A DNA stretch of 39,749 nt, from the NCBI GenBank assembly GCA_017937505.1, contig JAGBDL010000064.1:1-39749 (forward strand), given 5' to 3'. Positions 19,455 through 27,784 of the stretch are shown here, piece after piece (position 1 is the first letter of the stretch; every line of letters starts with the position of its first letter). The DNA comes from Clostridia bacterium. Lineage in GTDB: Bacteria; Bacillota; Clostridia; Christensenellales; Aristaeellaceae. The translations under genes and the position numbers were made by a program. The notes under the pieces were generated by a model. It searched no databases. It was not told the origin of the DNA and saw nothing but the letters and a program-made list of their open reading frames with translations.

Positions 19455-21857
19455 TTACGGAAGCTCCGGATAGCCCGGCTTGAGCGTGGGATCGATCAGA
19501 TCCGAACGCCCGACGCCGATGATCTCCGTGGTCGTGCGGGCGCTGGTTCGTCCGCCGTTATATTTGCCGATGCGCGTTATCTGGTTGCCCATGAAGGTCA
19601 TGACCGCTGTCTGGCCGCCGTCCAGGTTCAGCGCCTGCGTACAGCCGGCCTTGAGCATGTGATCAACCAGCCACGGTATGGTCACGCCGACGCTCACATT
19701 GCGGATTCTTCCCTCGGCAAGCACCGCGTAGTAATGTCCAGGCTCGACCATGCCGATCGCACAGCGCGGCTGTTCCGTTTTTCCGTTGATCATCTCGCCG
19801 ACAAACGGGTTGATCTCGCCGTCGCGCACCAGATACGGGCCGAAGGAGAACACATCCACCGCGCCGCGCAGCAGGTATTCCTCTGCCGTCAGCTCATCGG
19901 ATGTATAAACCCGCCAGCTGCCGTCTTCATTCATTGCCAGCGTATCCAGGTTTGGGAACTGGCTGCGGTTGGCCCGGGGGACGCGGTCAAAGAACACGTT
20001 TTTGCCCCGGATCACCATGCCGGTGATGGTATTCCGACCCAAACGATAGGTGTAGTAGTCGGTGTTCATGCCCCAGACCACCTGCTTTTCGCGGGCAATC
20101 TGTGCCGCCTGAACGTGCTTGCTCTGCGGTTTTTCCGGATTATTGAGGATCGCGCCGACACGCTCCGCAGCAGGGTCGCAGAAAATCTGCGCCTCATACC
20201 AGGTAAGCACCTTTTCGCTGTCAAGCTTTCTGTCCACGCGGACAACCAGGGTCGGAGAGGCGTAAAACCACAGGCCCTCTTCCGCGTTTTCATAGACGTA
20301 TTCGCCGGTCAGCAGATAGCCCTTGCCATCCTTCTTCTGCCCATCCTCCGGCCATTCCACCTCTGCTGCAGGCTTCTCGTATACGGGATGCGGTGTCGGG
20401 GTCGGCGTAGGCGTAGGCGTCGGGGTTGGCGTCGGGGTCGGCGTAGGCGTTGGGGTTGGCGTGGGCGCGGGCGTCGGAGTCGGCGTGGGTGTAGGCGTCG
20501 GACTCGGCGTAGGTGTCGGCGTGGGCGTAGGTGTCGGCGTCGGCGTTGGACTCGGCGTAGGTGTCGGGCTCGGCGTGGGCGTAGGCGTCGGCGTTGGACT
20601 CGGCGTAGGCGTCGGGGTTGGCGTCGGCGCACGGGTCGGTGTCGGTTCCGGCGTGGTGCCGTCAGGACGCGGTGTAGCGGTCCACGCAAGATTCTCAAAG
20701 AAGTCTCCGCCGAACACGTCTTCGCCCACCGTGGAATACGCCAGACCGAATTCAGCGCAGCTTGTCGTTCCCTCGTCTGTCACCACGAAGTCCGTCGTCT
20801 GCTGCGTCACATGCAGGAGATACGCCTCCTGCGCCAACTCCAGGCCTGTCTTGCCATTCATGGAGATCAGCGGCACATTCCAGTCCATCGTAATGGCGTT
20901 TTCTCCGTACAGATGCAGATACAGCTTTTTGACTTCCCAGGTGCCGTACTGCGCCGCGAGCTCCGGCATCACTGTCGGATCGTTCGCCAGAGGCACGCAG
21001 TAGCGCATCACGTCTGCACAGAGCCTGTGCGCGCCATGACCATACTCGCCGTTGACGTCATGGGTAACGACAACCTCAGGCTTGTACCTGCGCAGCAGCT
21101 CCATGGCAAATATCCGCACGTCGCTCTTGCGCCAGCGGGAATAGGCGTCTTCCAGCTTCCGGGTATAGGTATCATAGAATTCGCCGATCACCGGATAGGT
21201 GCGCACACCCATCGACCAAAGACCGTTGAGCAGTTCGCTGCGGCGGGTGGTATTGGAATATGTCATGTACGCCACGACGACATTCATGCCGCGCTCGGTA
21301 TCATATGTCGGAATCGTGCCGCCAAAGAAAACAAGCTCGTCGTCCGGGTGTGCGGCAAGCACCAGCATGTCCGCCTTTTCCGGAGTTGGCTCCCAGCGCT
21401 GCACCCAGTCCGGAAGCTCGCCAGATGAGAAGACGTAAAGCTCGTTGATCTTGAGCTTCGTATTCCTGCCGGAGGTATCAATCAGGCGGAAATGCGTCCT
21501 GCCGCCGAGCTCAAGGAGCACATGATGATAGTCATATCTGCCCTCAATCAGCGTCTTCCATTCGCCGTCCACCTCTTCCTCGATCGCCCATGCCTTGGGC
21601 ATATCGCCGAAGCAGATGTACAGGTACTCCGCCTGTTTGCCCTGCGGCGCAGTGAACTCAATATACGGGCTGCGCTGCTCCCGGCTGCTGAAATAGCTGG
21701 TGTACTGACCGTCGTGCAGGTTTGTGGTATACCGGCCCGGCGACGTCGGGCTGCATTCTTCCGTAATGTCTTTGGCGATTTGCGCGAATGCGCCGGCAGA
21801 GCAGACGCACAGCGCAAGCGCCAACGCAAGGACAGCCGAAATCTTCCTTATCATCAT
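19455..21857 (-). CDS. Secreted PIG-L-type deacetylase / phosphodiester glycosidase fusion
   Basis: This is an 800-residue exported protein with three parts. After a signal peptide (hydrophobic '[18 protein letters not shown]', likely cut before Gln26) comes a beta-rich region (about 35-145) resembling F5/8C-type carbohydrate-binding folds. A PIG-L (LmbE-like) N-deacetylase domain (about 160-350) has metal motifs 'AAHPDDE' (His170, Asp172, Asp173) and 'HGAH' (274-277). Residues 403-489 are a Thr-Pro/Ser-Pro linker. The rest (about 500-785) is a NAGPA-type phosphodiester glycosidase domain with '[17 protein letters not shown]'. Together they suggest trimming of N-acetylated or phosphodiester-linked surface glycans; the substrate is inferred. 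Two adjacent ATGs follow an AGGTG SD, and I chose the first. The start lies four bases after the lipoprotein gene stop. Confidence 0.85.
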   Translation of the reverse strand: MMIRKISAVLALALALCVCSAGAFAQIAKDITEECSPTSPGRYTTNLHDGQYTSYFSSREQRSPYIEFTAPQGKQAEYLYICFGDMPKAWAIEEEVDGEWKTLIEGRYDYHHVLLELGGRTHFRLIDTSGRNTKLKINELYVFSSGELPDWVQRWEPTPEKADMLVLAAHPDDELVFFGGTIPTYDTERGMNVVVAYMTYSNTTRRSELLNGLWSMGVRTYPVIGEFYDTYTRKLEDAYSRWRKSDVRIFAMELLRRYKPEVVVTHDVNGEYGHGAHRLCADVMRYCVPLANDPTVMPELAAQYGTWEVKKLYLHLYGENAITMDWNVPLISMNGKTGLELAQEAYLLHVTQQTTDFVVTDEGTTSCAEFGLAYSTVGEDVFGGDFFENLAWTATPRPDGTTPEPTPTRAPTPTPTPTPSPTPTPTPTPSPTPTPSPTPTPTPTPTPTPTPSPTPTPTPTPTPAPTPTPTPTPTPTPTPTPTPTPTPTPHPVYEKPAAEVEWPEDGQKKDGKGYLLTGEYVYENAEEGLWFYASPTLVVRVDRKLDSEKVLTWYEAQIFCDPAAERVGAILNNPEKPQSKHVQAAQIAREKQVVWGMNTDYYTYRLGRNTITGMVIRGKNVFFDRVPRANRSQFPNLDTLAMNEDGSWRVYTSDELTAEEYLLRGAVDVFSFGPYLVRDGEINPFVGEMINGKTEQPRCAIGMVEPGHYYAVLAEGRIRNVSVGVTIPWLVDHMLKAGCTQALNLDGGQTAVMTFMGNQITRIGKYNGGRTSARTTTEIIGVGRSDLIDPTLKPGYPELP
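20391..20655 (-). repeat. Thr-Pro codon repeat tract (linker)
   Basis: About 265 bases of 6-base ACN-CCN units encode (TP)n with scattered SP and AP. Third codon positions vary, so it is not a recent perfect expansion, but sub-blocks of over 20 bases recur. Length changes by whole units would keep the frame. It makes an extended linker between the two catalytic domains. Confidence 0.9.
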
Positions 21858-21861
21858 CTCT

Positions 21862-22650
21862 TCACCTGGCAAACGTATACGGATTCTCTATCGTGCCGTC
21901 TCCTCCGGTCGGCGTAAGGCCGTCGAGCAGCAGGCGAACCGCAGGGCGGCAGCCCTCGTTCATCACGACACAGCGGATATAGCCCAGGTCTCCGTTGACC
22001 TTTGTGCAGCGCGTACCATAAGCGAAGGATTTGGACTGAGACCGTGTCCAGTACGGGCTGCTGCCATTCTGATACTGAAACAGGCCGTTTTGCAGCGCAT
22101 AATCCGTGCCAAATGCCTTTCGCTGCTTGGAGGAGGCAAAGCCCATCTCCGGGTTTTTGAGATCCTCCGCCGTCGCCAGAAACACCATGCCGAGCTCCTC
22201 GTCCTCCAGCAGCAAGCGCTGCTCCGCCGGCGTAAACGCCTGATCCTTGAAGCAGATTTCCGCGATATGCACGCGGCCGAGGCGCTCCCTCTTTTTGAGC
22301 GTTTCCTGCTCCTCCTCAGGCAACGGGCTGCCCTCGAACGGACCGTTGAGGAGACTGAACATCTCCGTCTGGTTGAACGCTGCTTCAAAGGCGATATAAT
22401 CCTTGTCATCCGGATGAACGCGGTTGTTAAAGAGAATGTACTCGCTGAGCAGATAGGCCTGCGTCTCGTCGGCGCTCAGCACACGCCAGAGAATCGGACG
22501 AACCGTGCCGTCCGCATCCTGCGGGAACTCACCCAGCTGAACATACTGGTAGCCCTCCTTCTGATCATAGCCGCGAAGAGAAAAGGGCTCCTGCGCCGCG
22601 GCACATGCGCCGAGCATCATCACCAGCACAAGCATGCAAATCCGTTTCAT
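21862..22650 (-). CDS. Predicted lipoprotein with DUF6273-like domain
   Basis: This is a 262-residue protein. The N-terminus '[20 protein letters not shown]' is a lipoprotein signal peptide with lipobox LGAC (Cys16), a likely Lgt substrate; signal peptidase I cleavage is the alternative. The body resembles DUF6273/SUMF-like domains: '[20 protein letters not shown]' then '[20 protein letters not shown]', and a C-terminal '[20 protein letters not shown]'. No catalytic motif is evident. Two consecutive ATGs follow AGGAGG; I chose the second for spacing. It lies 23 bases after rsmA and four before the deacetylase fusion, so the two exported proteins are probably co-expressed. Function is unknown. 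Confidence 0.75.
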   Translation of the reverse strand: MKRICMLVLVMMLGACAAAQEPFSLRGYDQKEGYQYVQLGEFPQDADGTVRPILWRVLSADETQAYLLSEYILFNNRVHPDDKDYIAFEAAFNQTEMFSLLNGPFEGSPLPEEEQETLKKRERLGRVHIAEICFKDQAFTPAEQRLLLEDEELGMVFLATAEDLKNPEMGFASSKQRKAFGTDYALQNGLFQYQNGSSPYWTRSQSKSFAYGTRCTKVNGDLGYIRCVVMNEGCRPAVRLLLDGLTPTGGDGTIENPYTFAR

Positions 22651-22673
22651 CATATCCTCCTGTTTTATAAGCG

Positions 22674-23525
22674 TCAGATGGCAGGCAGAAGACGACCGAT
22701 CTGCTCGCACAGGCTGCAAAGCTGCCCGATGGAGAGCGCTTCGGCGCGGCACTGCGCGTCCAGCCCCGCGGCTTCCATCGCGGCGGCCGCCTGAAGCCTG
22801 TCCATCGGGAAGCAGGCGATCAGGTTGTTGATCAGCGTCTTTCGGCGCATGGCAAACGCGCCCCTGATGAGCCGCATCAGCAGCGCTTCATCCGCGACTG
22901 CGTAAGGCTTATCCTTCCGCCGTTCAAGCACCATGAAGCTCGAATCGACCTTGGGCGGCGGCGTAAAGCAGGCAGCCGGCACGTCCAGCGCACGCCTGAC
23001 CTCGCAGAAATATTGGCACATAATCGCCAGAGGGCCATAGCCCTCGTCGCCGGGCTGGCTGAGCAGCTTGTCGCCGACCTCTTTCTGGATCATCACGGCG
23101 ATGGACTTTGCCTCGGGCAGCGTCATCAGCAGCTTGGTCAGCACATCGGTGGTGATGTAATACGGCAGGTTCGCAGCCACCCGCAAAGAGCAGCCTTCGC
23201 CGAAGGATGCTTCTGCCAGCGCATGAAGATCCGTCTTCATCACATCGCCCTGCACCACATGCGCGTTGTCAAAGCGCTCGAGCGCGACATTCAAAATCGG
23301 AAACAGCGTTTCATCGATCTCCAGAGAGACGACCTGCTTTGCTCTTCTGGCCAGCGGCTTGGTCAGCGCGCCAAAGCCCGGGCCGATTTCCAGCACGCAG
23401 TCATCCTTTGTCACCAGGGACAAATCCGCCAGCTGCTCCAGCAGCGTTTCATCCTCGATGAAGTTTTGTCCAAGGCTGTGCTTGTGGTGGAACTCGCCGC
23501 CATAGCTGTGCTTTTTATGCTTCAA
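22674..23525 (-). CDS. rsmA: 16S rRNA dimethyladenosine transferase
   Basis: RsmA (KsgA) dimethylates the two adjacent adenines near the 3' end of 16S rRNA during 30S assembly, using SAM. The 283-residue protein shows 'HSLGQNFIEDE', the SAM motif 'VLEIGPGFGALTKPL', 'VSLEIDETL', the catalytic 'NLPYYITT' and 'FTPPPKVDSSFM', all in order. I chose a TTG start because GGGAGG lies eight bases upstream and the N-terminus MKHKKHS fits; the upstream frame overlaps the glycosyltransferase gene and is not protein-like. It lies 22 bases downstream of the glycosyltransferase, in the same operon. Confidence 0.95.
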   Translation of the reverse strand: MKHKKHSYGGEFHHKHSLGQNFIEDETLLEQLADLSLVTKDDCVLEIGPGFGALTKPLARRAKQVVSLEIDETLFPILNVALERFDNAHVVQGDVMKTDLHALAEASFGEGCSLRVAANLPYYITTDVLTKLLMTLPEAKSIAVMIQKEVGDKLLSQPGDEGYGPLAIMCQYFCEVRRALDVPAACFTPPPKVDSSFMVLERRKDKPYAVADEALLMRLIRGAFAMRRKTLINNLIACFPMDRLQAAAAMEAAGLDAQCRAEALSIGQLCSLCEQIGRLLPAI

Positions 23526-23547
23526 TACAGATTCCTCCCGCCGGTCT

Positions 23548-24501
23548 TTATCCGACCAGCTTTGCCGATTCGTCGTTCGTCTCGGCGACGATATAGTGCG
23601 GACGGCGCTTGACCTCCAGGTACGTCTTGGCCAGATACTGTCCCATGATGCCCATGCACAATAGCTGCAGACCACCCATGAACAGGATGATGCACGCCGT
23701 GGACGCCCAGCCGGCGACCGGATCGCCGAAGATCAGCCTGCGCACGACGATGAACACAATTGCGCAGAACGAAGCGACCGTCAGCAGCAGGCCCATCAGC
23801 GAGGCAATGGATAGCGGCGCCTGCGAGAAATTGACGATACCGTCAATGGAGTATTTGAACAGCCCCCAAAAGCTCCACTTTGTCTCGCCCGCCACGCGCT
23901 CCACGTTCTTGTATGGCAGCCACTTTGTCCTGAAGCCGATCCATCCGAAGATGCCCTTGGAGAAGCGATTGTATTCGCACATCGCGACGATCGCATCCAC
24001 CATTTCCCGCTTCATCAGCCTGAAATCGCGCGCGCCGTCGACGATATCGGCGTCGGATATCCTGTTGATGATCCGATAGAACATACGCGCAAAGAACGAG
24101 CGGATCGGCGGCTCGCCCTCGCGGGTCACGCGTCGCGTGGCCACGCTGTCATATTCCTGCGTCTCCAGGATATCAAGCATCTGCGGCAGCAGAGACGGCG
24201 GATCCTGCATATCCGCGTCCATGACGGCGACATAGTCGCCTTTCGCGTTGCAGAAGCCGGCGTACATGGCCGCTTCCTTGCCAAAGTTGCGCGAGAAAGA
24301 GATATAACGCACGCGGCTGTCCTTTTCGGCCAGCTCACGCATGATGGAGAGCGTTCGGTCTTTGGAGCCATCGTTGATCAGCAGCAGCGTCACGTCGCAG
24401 TGCTCAAGCGTCCTGGCCACGTCGCAGACCGCCTCATAAAAAATGGGCAGCGAATCCTCTTCGTTATAACAGGGCACGATGAGCGTCATGCTCTTCTTCA
24501 T
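23548..24501 (-). CDS. Family 2 glycosyltransferase with two C-terminal membrane helices (GtrB/DPM1-like)
   Basis: This enzyme class moves a sugar from a nucleotide sugar to a polyprenyl phosphate at the cytoplasmic membrane face. The 317-residue protein has the GT-A fold start 'LIVPCYNEEDSLPIFYEAV', 'LINDGSKDRT', 'FSRNFGKEAAMYAGF' and the metal motif 'VMDADMQDPP'. Two hydrophobic segments follow ('IASLMGLLLTVASFCAIVFI' and 'ACIILFMGGLQLLCMGIMGQ') and a basic tail. The sugar is unknown; undecaprenyl-phosphate glucose or a similar donor is inferred from family. The ATG at MKKSMTL has a GGGGG-type SD. It is first in the operon with rsmA, the lipoprotein and the deacetylase fusion, and has its own promoter. 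Confidence 0.88.
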   Translation of the reverse strand: MKKSMTLIVPCYNEEDSLPIFYEAVCDVARTLEHCDVTLLLINDGSKDRTLSIMRELAEKDSRVRYISFSRNFGKEAAMYAGFCNAKGDYVAVMDADMQDPPSLLPQMLDILETQEYDSVATRRVTREGEPPIRSFFARMFYRIINRISDADIVDGARDFRLMKREMVDAIVAMCEYNRFSKGIFGWIGFRTKWLPYKNVERVAGETKWSFWGLFKYSIDGIVNFSQAPLSIASLMGLLLTVASFCAIVFIVVRRLIFGDPVAGWASTACIILFMGGLQLLCMGIMGQYLAKTYLEVKRRPHYIVAETNDESAKLVG

Positions 24502-24544
24502 ATGTCCATCCCCCTCACGGTCCTTTTGCAGATGACAGCATCTT

Positions 24545-24573
24545 ATTGTTTCACATTCGGGTGAAAATGTCAA
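24545..24573 (-). promoter_or_regulatory. Promoter of the glycosyltransferase-rsmA operon
   Basis: On the minus strand a perfect TTGACA is followed by 17 bases and AACAAT, about 45 bases before the glycosyltransferase ATG. The -10 is weak (4 of 6). Confidence 0.5.
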
Positions 24574-24586
24574 GAATACAACGCGC

Positions 24587-24615
24587 AATAAAACGCCCGG
24601 ACAAATGCCCAGGCG
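24587..24615 (-). terminator. Terminator of yebC
   Basis: On the minus strand CGCCTGG pairs with CCGGGCG (one G-U) around an 8-base loop, followed by TTTTATT. It begins about 30 bases after the yebC stop and separates yebC from the glycosyltransferase operon. Confidence 0.75.
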
Positions 24616-24646
24616 CAGATCATGCAATTAACCGGTCAAGGACGAA

Positions 24647-25396
24647 TCACTCGTCCTCGTCCTCATCCTCCGGCAGCTCGCCGTTGTGATAGACATCCTG
24701 CACATCGTCCAGATCGTCGAGCATCTCGAGCATCTTCTGGATCTTCGCCAGGGTGTCCGGATCGGTGATCTCGTTGGTGTTCTGCGGGATCATCGTTAGC
24801 TCGGCGCTCAGGAAGCTGTAGCCGGCATTTTCCAGATTCTCGCGAACCGCGGAGAAATCGCTGACCTCGGTGGTCACCTCGAAGCTGTCCTCCAGCGCCT
24901 GAATGTCGGAAGCGCCGGCATCCAGCGCCGCCATCATGACCTCATCCTCATCCATGCCCGGCTTGCGCTCGATGACGATCAGGCCGACCTTGTCAAACAT
25001 GTAGGAAACGCAGCCGTTGGTGCCCAGGGAACCGCCGTTCTTGTCGAAGATGTGGCGGATATCGGACGCGGTACGGTTGCGGTTGTCGGTCACCGTGGAA
25101 ACGATCACGGCCATGCCGCCCGGCGCGTAGCCCTCGTACTGGATCTCCTCGTAGTTGACGCTGCCGATTTCGCCAGCCGCCTTCGCGATGGAGCGCTTGA
25201 TATTGTCATTGGGCATGTTGTTGGCCTTGGCCTTCGCAATCACGTCGCGCAGCTTGCCGTTGGACGTGGGATCGCTGCCGCCGTCGCGCACCGCGATAGC
25301 GATCTCACGGCCGATCTTGGTGAAGATTTTGCCGCGCGCGGCGTCCGCCTTGCCCTTTTTGTGCTTAATATTTGCCCACTTGGAATGGCCTGACAT
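24647..25396 (-). CDS. yebC: YebC/PmpR-family protein
   Basis: YebC-family proteins act as DNA-binding regulators or, in some members, translation factors that help ribosomes through proline stretches. The 249-residue protein has the classic start '[20 protein letters not shown]', then '[11 protein letters not shown]', '[12 protein letters not shown]', '[13 protein letters not shown]' and '[11 protein letters not shown]'. The C-terminus is strongly acidic (EDEDEDE). The ATG follows GGGAGG; about 55 codons of open frame upstream have no family match. It is monocistronic, with its own promoter and terminator. The Thr-Pro tract of the fusion protein in this window could be a client if this member is of the translational type, but that is speculation. 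Confidence 0.94.
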   Translation of the reverse strand: MSGHSKWANIKHKKGKADAARGKIFTKIGREIAIAVRDGGSDPTSNGKLRDVIAKAKANNMPNDNIKRSIAKAAGEIGSVNYEEIQYEGYAPGGMAVIVSTVTDNRNRTASDIRHIFDKNGGSLGTNGCVSYMFDKVGLIVIERKPGMDEDEVMMAALDAGASDIQALEDSFEVTTEVSDFSAVRENLENAGYSFLSAELTMIPQNTNEITDPDTLAKIQKMLEMLDDLDDVQDVYHNGELPEDEDEDE

Positions 25397-25433
25397 AACT
25401 GAAAACCTCCCGGTTGATTTTGCTACATCGGTC

Positions 25434-25463
25434 ATTATAGCACGGCTTTTGCCCTGCGCGCAA
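25434..25463 (-). promoter_or_regulatory. Promoter of yebC
   Basis: On the minus strand TTGCGC, 18 bases and TATAAT with an extended TGC before the -10 lie about 38 bases before the yebC ATG. Confidence 0.65.
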
Positions 25464-25548
25464 CCTGGCGGGCATGATTTTCTCTCGTTTTTTCCAAAAA
25501 GTTCAGGATTTTTTGCGGATGACGCCGTCAATTGCGCGTTCGCTCTCT

Positions 25549-25556
25549 CATACAAT
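25549..25556 (+). promoter_or_regulatory. Possible sporulation-type -10 before the YlbJ-like gene
   Basis: CATACAAT fits the B. subtilis sigma-E -10 consensus (cATAcanT), 28 bases before the ATG. The matching -35 region is poor. A sigma-A reading (TACAAT) also lacks a good -35. Confidence 0.3.
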
Positions 25557-25584
25557 CCCACAAACGCCGCCGAGGGAGGTTCTT

Positions 25585-26427
25585 ATGAGCATCGTCTTAT
25601 CCCTTGCCGTTCTCCTCTCCCTGATTGTCTTCCCGCAGCATACGTCAGGCGCCGCTGCCAGCGCCCTGCGCATCTGGGGGCTTGACGTGGTGCCCAGCCT
25701 GTTTCCCTACATGGTGTTTTGCCGCCTGCTTTCCGCCAGGCTGCGTGAACGTGACGTGCCGGCCGCGCCGGTCGCTGCGCTGCTTGGCCTGTTGGGCGGC
25801 TCTCCCTCCGGCGCGTCGGTGATTGCGGCTTACGGCGGCCGTCTTTCCAGAAGGGCCCTGCTTGCCCTGTGCGCCCTGACTGGCACCATCAGCCCAATGT
25901 TCACCCTGGGCACGATTCTGACCTGGACGCAAAGCGCCGCGTTGTGCCGCCTGCTGCTGCTTTGCCATCTGCTCGGCGCGGCCTGCGCCGGAGGCGTCGT
26001 CTTTTGGACGTGCAGGGATGAAAATCCTGCGGTCAGCTCGTCTGTGGCCTCCCCTCCGGCCCATCCGATGGCGCAAAGCATCGATGCGATCCTGCAGGTG
26101 GGCGGGTGCATCATCTGCTACAGCGTGCTCGCCAACCTGCTCAGGCTCTTTCCGCTGCTCAGTGACGGCACCGGCGCCGTCCTGCACGGCCTGCTGGAGA
26201 TCTCAGGAGGCATCCATGCGCTCTGCGCCGCAGCCATACCGGGAAAGCTGCGCGCCGTCTGCCTTTCCGCGCTGTGCGGCTTCAGTGGTTTCTCCATTCT
26301 CTCGCAGAACCATGCTTTCCTCGCCCCGCTCGGCGTGCGAATGACGCAGCTGATCGCCTTCGCCCTGGTTCGCGCGTTCTTCGCCGGCTGTTTCATGGCG
26401 CTGCTCTATGCCCGATTCATTCCGTGA
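25585..26427 (+). CDS. YlbJ-like membrane protein (nucleoside-recognition/gate family)
   Basis: This is a 280-residue polytopic membrane protein with about seven hydrophobic segments. The N-terminal 'IWGLDVVPSLFPYMVFCRLL' and the glycine-rich 'LLGLLGGSPSGASVIAAYGG' resemble the gate-domain proteins, which include the B. subtilis sporulation membrane protein YlbJ (sigma-E controlled, needed for heat-resistant spores). In YlbJ the motif is usually GFPVGA-like, so this is a divergent member. The ATG follows GAGGGAGG. The 3' end overlaps the end of convergent sigF by 11 bases. Its place beside the spoIIA operon and a possible sigma-E -10 support a sporulation role. Substrate is unknown. A plain nucleoside-recognition transporter is the alternative. 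Confidence 0.6.
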   Translation: MSIVLSLAVLLSLIVFPQHTSGAAASALRIWGLDVVPSLFPYMVFCRLLSARLRERDVPAAPVAALLGLLGGSPSGASVIAAYGGRLSRRALLALCALTGTISPMFTLGTILTWTQSAALCRLLLLCHLLGAACAGGVVFWTCRDENPAVSSSVASPPAHPMAQSIDAILQVGGCIICYSVLANLLRLFPLLSDGTGAVLHGLLEISGGIHALCAAAIPGKLRAVCLSALCGFSGFSILSQNHAFLAPLGVRMTQLIAFALVRAFFAGCFMALLYARFIP

Positions 26428-26977
26428 GGATGGCATGCAGCTGATCAAGCGCCCGGCGCTCCATGCGGCTGATCTGCGTCTGGCTCTTGTGCAGCAGCTG
26501 CGCCGTCTCCGCCTGCGTATGGTCCCGGAAATAGCGAAGGCAGAGCAGCATCTGCGCATCCTGCGGCAGCCGCTGCATCGCCAGACGCAGGTCGACGCGC
26601 TCCAGGTCCACGCCGCCGGCGCCCTGCAGGCATTCCATCAGCGAGCGGCTTTCCTCTCCGCGTTCCTCCTCCAGAGAAAGGCAGCGGAACTGCATGCTCC
26701 GCAGCGTGCGCCTCATCTCGCCCAGGATCCAGGGCACAGCGTAGGTGATCAGCCGCACGTCCTGATTTTCGTCATACCGACGAACCGCCTGCATCAGACC
26801 AAGGTTGCCGGCCTGCACCAATTCCTCCCAGGGAATTGCCGACGTGCTGCCCAGTCTTCTTGAAAGCGACCAGAGCATCGGCTGGAACCGGGCAAGCAGC
26901 GTTCCCATGGCCGCCTTGTCCCCATGCTGCGCCAGTGCGATGAGCGCCGGCTCATCCGCTGGCCGGTCAGACGGCAT
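26417..26977 (-). CDS. sigF: Sporulation sigma factor SigF-like, lacking sigma domain 3
   Basis: This is the third gene of a spoIIA operon, so by position it is the early forespore sigma factor. The protein is 186 residues against about 255 for B. subtilis SigF. Domain 2 (about 11-95) is clear: 'IPWEELVQAGNLGLMQAVRR' and the promoter-melting/-10 region 'VRLITYAVPWILGEMRRTLR'. Domain 4 (about 126-186) has 'LAMQRLPQDAQMLLCLRYF' and helix-turn-helix 'TQAETAQLLHKSQTQISRME'. Between them are only about 30 residues; the roughly 60-residue domain 3 is absent with no frameshift. I chose the ATG after AGAGG; an earlier ATG (26992) lacks an SD. The start overlaps spoIIAB by 11 bases. Identity as SigF rests mainly on context. 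Confidence 0.85.
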   Translation of the reverse strand: MPSDRPADEPALIALAQHGDKAAMGTLLARFQPMLWSLSRRLGSTSAIPWEELVQAGNLGLMQAVRRYDENQDVRLITYAVPWILGEMRRTLRSMQFRCLSLEEERGEESRSLMECLQGAGGVDLERVDLRLAMQRLPQDAQMLLCLRYFRDHTQAETAQLLHKSQTQISRMERRALDQLHAILTE

Positions 26978-27407
26978 CGACGTCCTCTTCATGCAGCAAC
27001 TTTGTCATCTTCACCAGCGTGCCGCTTCCCGGCGCAGAGGTCACATGCACGCCGTCCATGAAGGAGAGCATCAGCGAAAAGCCCATGCCTGTGCGTTCCT
27101 GATCCGGCTGCGAGGTGTAAAACGGGGTCATGGCCTTCGCCACATCCGCAATGCCGCAGCCAAAGTCCTCGACCTCAATCTCCACCTTCTGTGCGTCAAG
27201 CGAAGCGCGAAGGAAAATCCTGCCGTCCGTTCTGCCGGCGTACGCGTGAACCACGGCGTTGGTCACCGCCTCGCTGACCGCCGTTCGAACCTCGGAGATC
27301 AGGCTCATCGTCGGGCTCAGCTGCATCAAAAATGCGCTGATGACCATGCGCGCAAACGCCTCGTTTTCCGCAAGCGACAAAAAACTCAGTTCCATTTGAT
27401 TGTTCAT
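26967..27407 (-). CDS. spoIIAB: Anti-sigma F factor / serine kinase
   Basis: SpoIIAB holds SigF inactive in the predivisional cell and mother cell and phosphorylates SpoIIAA. The 146-residue GHKL-fold protein has the N box 'AVSEAVTNAVVHAY', the G1 box 'VEDFGCGI' and the G2 box 'TGMGFSLMLSFMDGV', closely following B. subtilis SpoIIAB, including the 'MTPFYTSQPDQERTGMG' lid. The start overlaps the spoIIAA stop by four bases (ATGA), and sigF begins inside its end. All ATP-binding motifs look intact, so the kinase is probably functional although the partner sigma factor has lost domain 3. Confidence 0.94.
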   Translation of the reverse strand: MNNQMELSFLSLAENEAFARMVISAFLMQLSPTMSLISEVRTAVSEAVTNAVVHAYAGRTDGRIFLRASLDAQKVEIEVEDFGCGIADVAKAMTPFYTSQPDQERTGMGFSLMLSFMDGVHVTSAPGSGTLVKMTKLLHEEDVDAV

Positions 27408-27730
27408 GCTTCATCCTGCCTTCCCGGTTCCTCCTGTGCGATGATCCTGTGCAGTCCTGCCATGCGGAAGAGCTTCTCCAACGTCGGCTTCATCCCGCAT
27501 GCCGAGACTGATCCGCCCCGTTCGCGCATGGTTTTGTACCGGCCGATGATCATGCCCACGCCGGAGCTGTCCATGAAACCAACGTTTTCAAAATCAAGGA
27601 CCAGTCGGCGAATCCTCGCGTCGCCAAGCAGCGTCTCAATTTCGCCGCGCAGCTTGTCCGCTGTACAGTGATCGATTTCTCCGCTTAGATATACGATCAG
27701 CTGATCGCCGTTTTTTCTTGACCTGACCAT
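27404..27730 (-). CDS. spoIIAA: Anti-anti-sigma F factor
   Basis: SpoIIAA, when dephosphorylated by SpoIIE, displaces SigF from SpoIIAB. The 108-residue STAS-domain protein has 'LIVYLSGEIDHCTADKLRGE' and the phosphorylation site 'GFMDSSGVGMIIGRYK', the segment holding Ser58 in B. subtilis. Two ATGs are possible; I chose the one seven bases after GGAGG, because the upstream ATG is only one base from the SD. It is the first gene of spoIIAA-spoIIAB-sigF and is divergent from a class A penicillin-binding protein gene. No clear Spo0A box or sigma-H promoter was recognised upstream. Confidence 0.94.
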   Translation of the reverse strand: MVRSRKNGDQLIVYLSGEIDHCTADKLRGEIETLLGDARIRRLVLDFENVGFMDSSGVGMIIGRYKTMRERGGSVSACGMKPTLEKLFRMAGLHRIIAQEEPGRQDEA

Positions 27731-27751
27731 ATCCATGCCTCCCCAAGTCCT

Positions 27752-27780
27752 TTGTGATCCATATGCCCTATATGTATATG
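27752..27780 (+). promoter_or_regulatory. Weak candidate promoter of the PBP gene
   Basis: TTGTGA, 17 bases and TATATG (4 of 6 at each element) lie about 110 bases before the PBP start in the divergent region. No better promoter was seen for either gene. Confidence 0.3.
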
Positions 27781-27784
27781 AGTC

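Noticed and set aside
20323..21003. Plus-strand frame encoding long Val-Gly repeats
   Set aside because: It is the complement of the Thr-Pro codon tract; the minus strand has the signal peptide, domains and SD.
26417..26977. A frameshift hiding the missing part of sigF
   Set aside because: The frame is open from start to stop, linker residues align on both sides, and there is not enough DNA between domains 2 and 4 to encode domain 3 in any frame.
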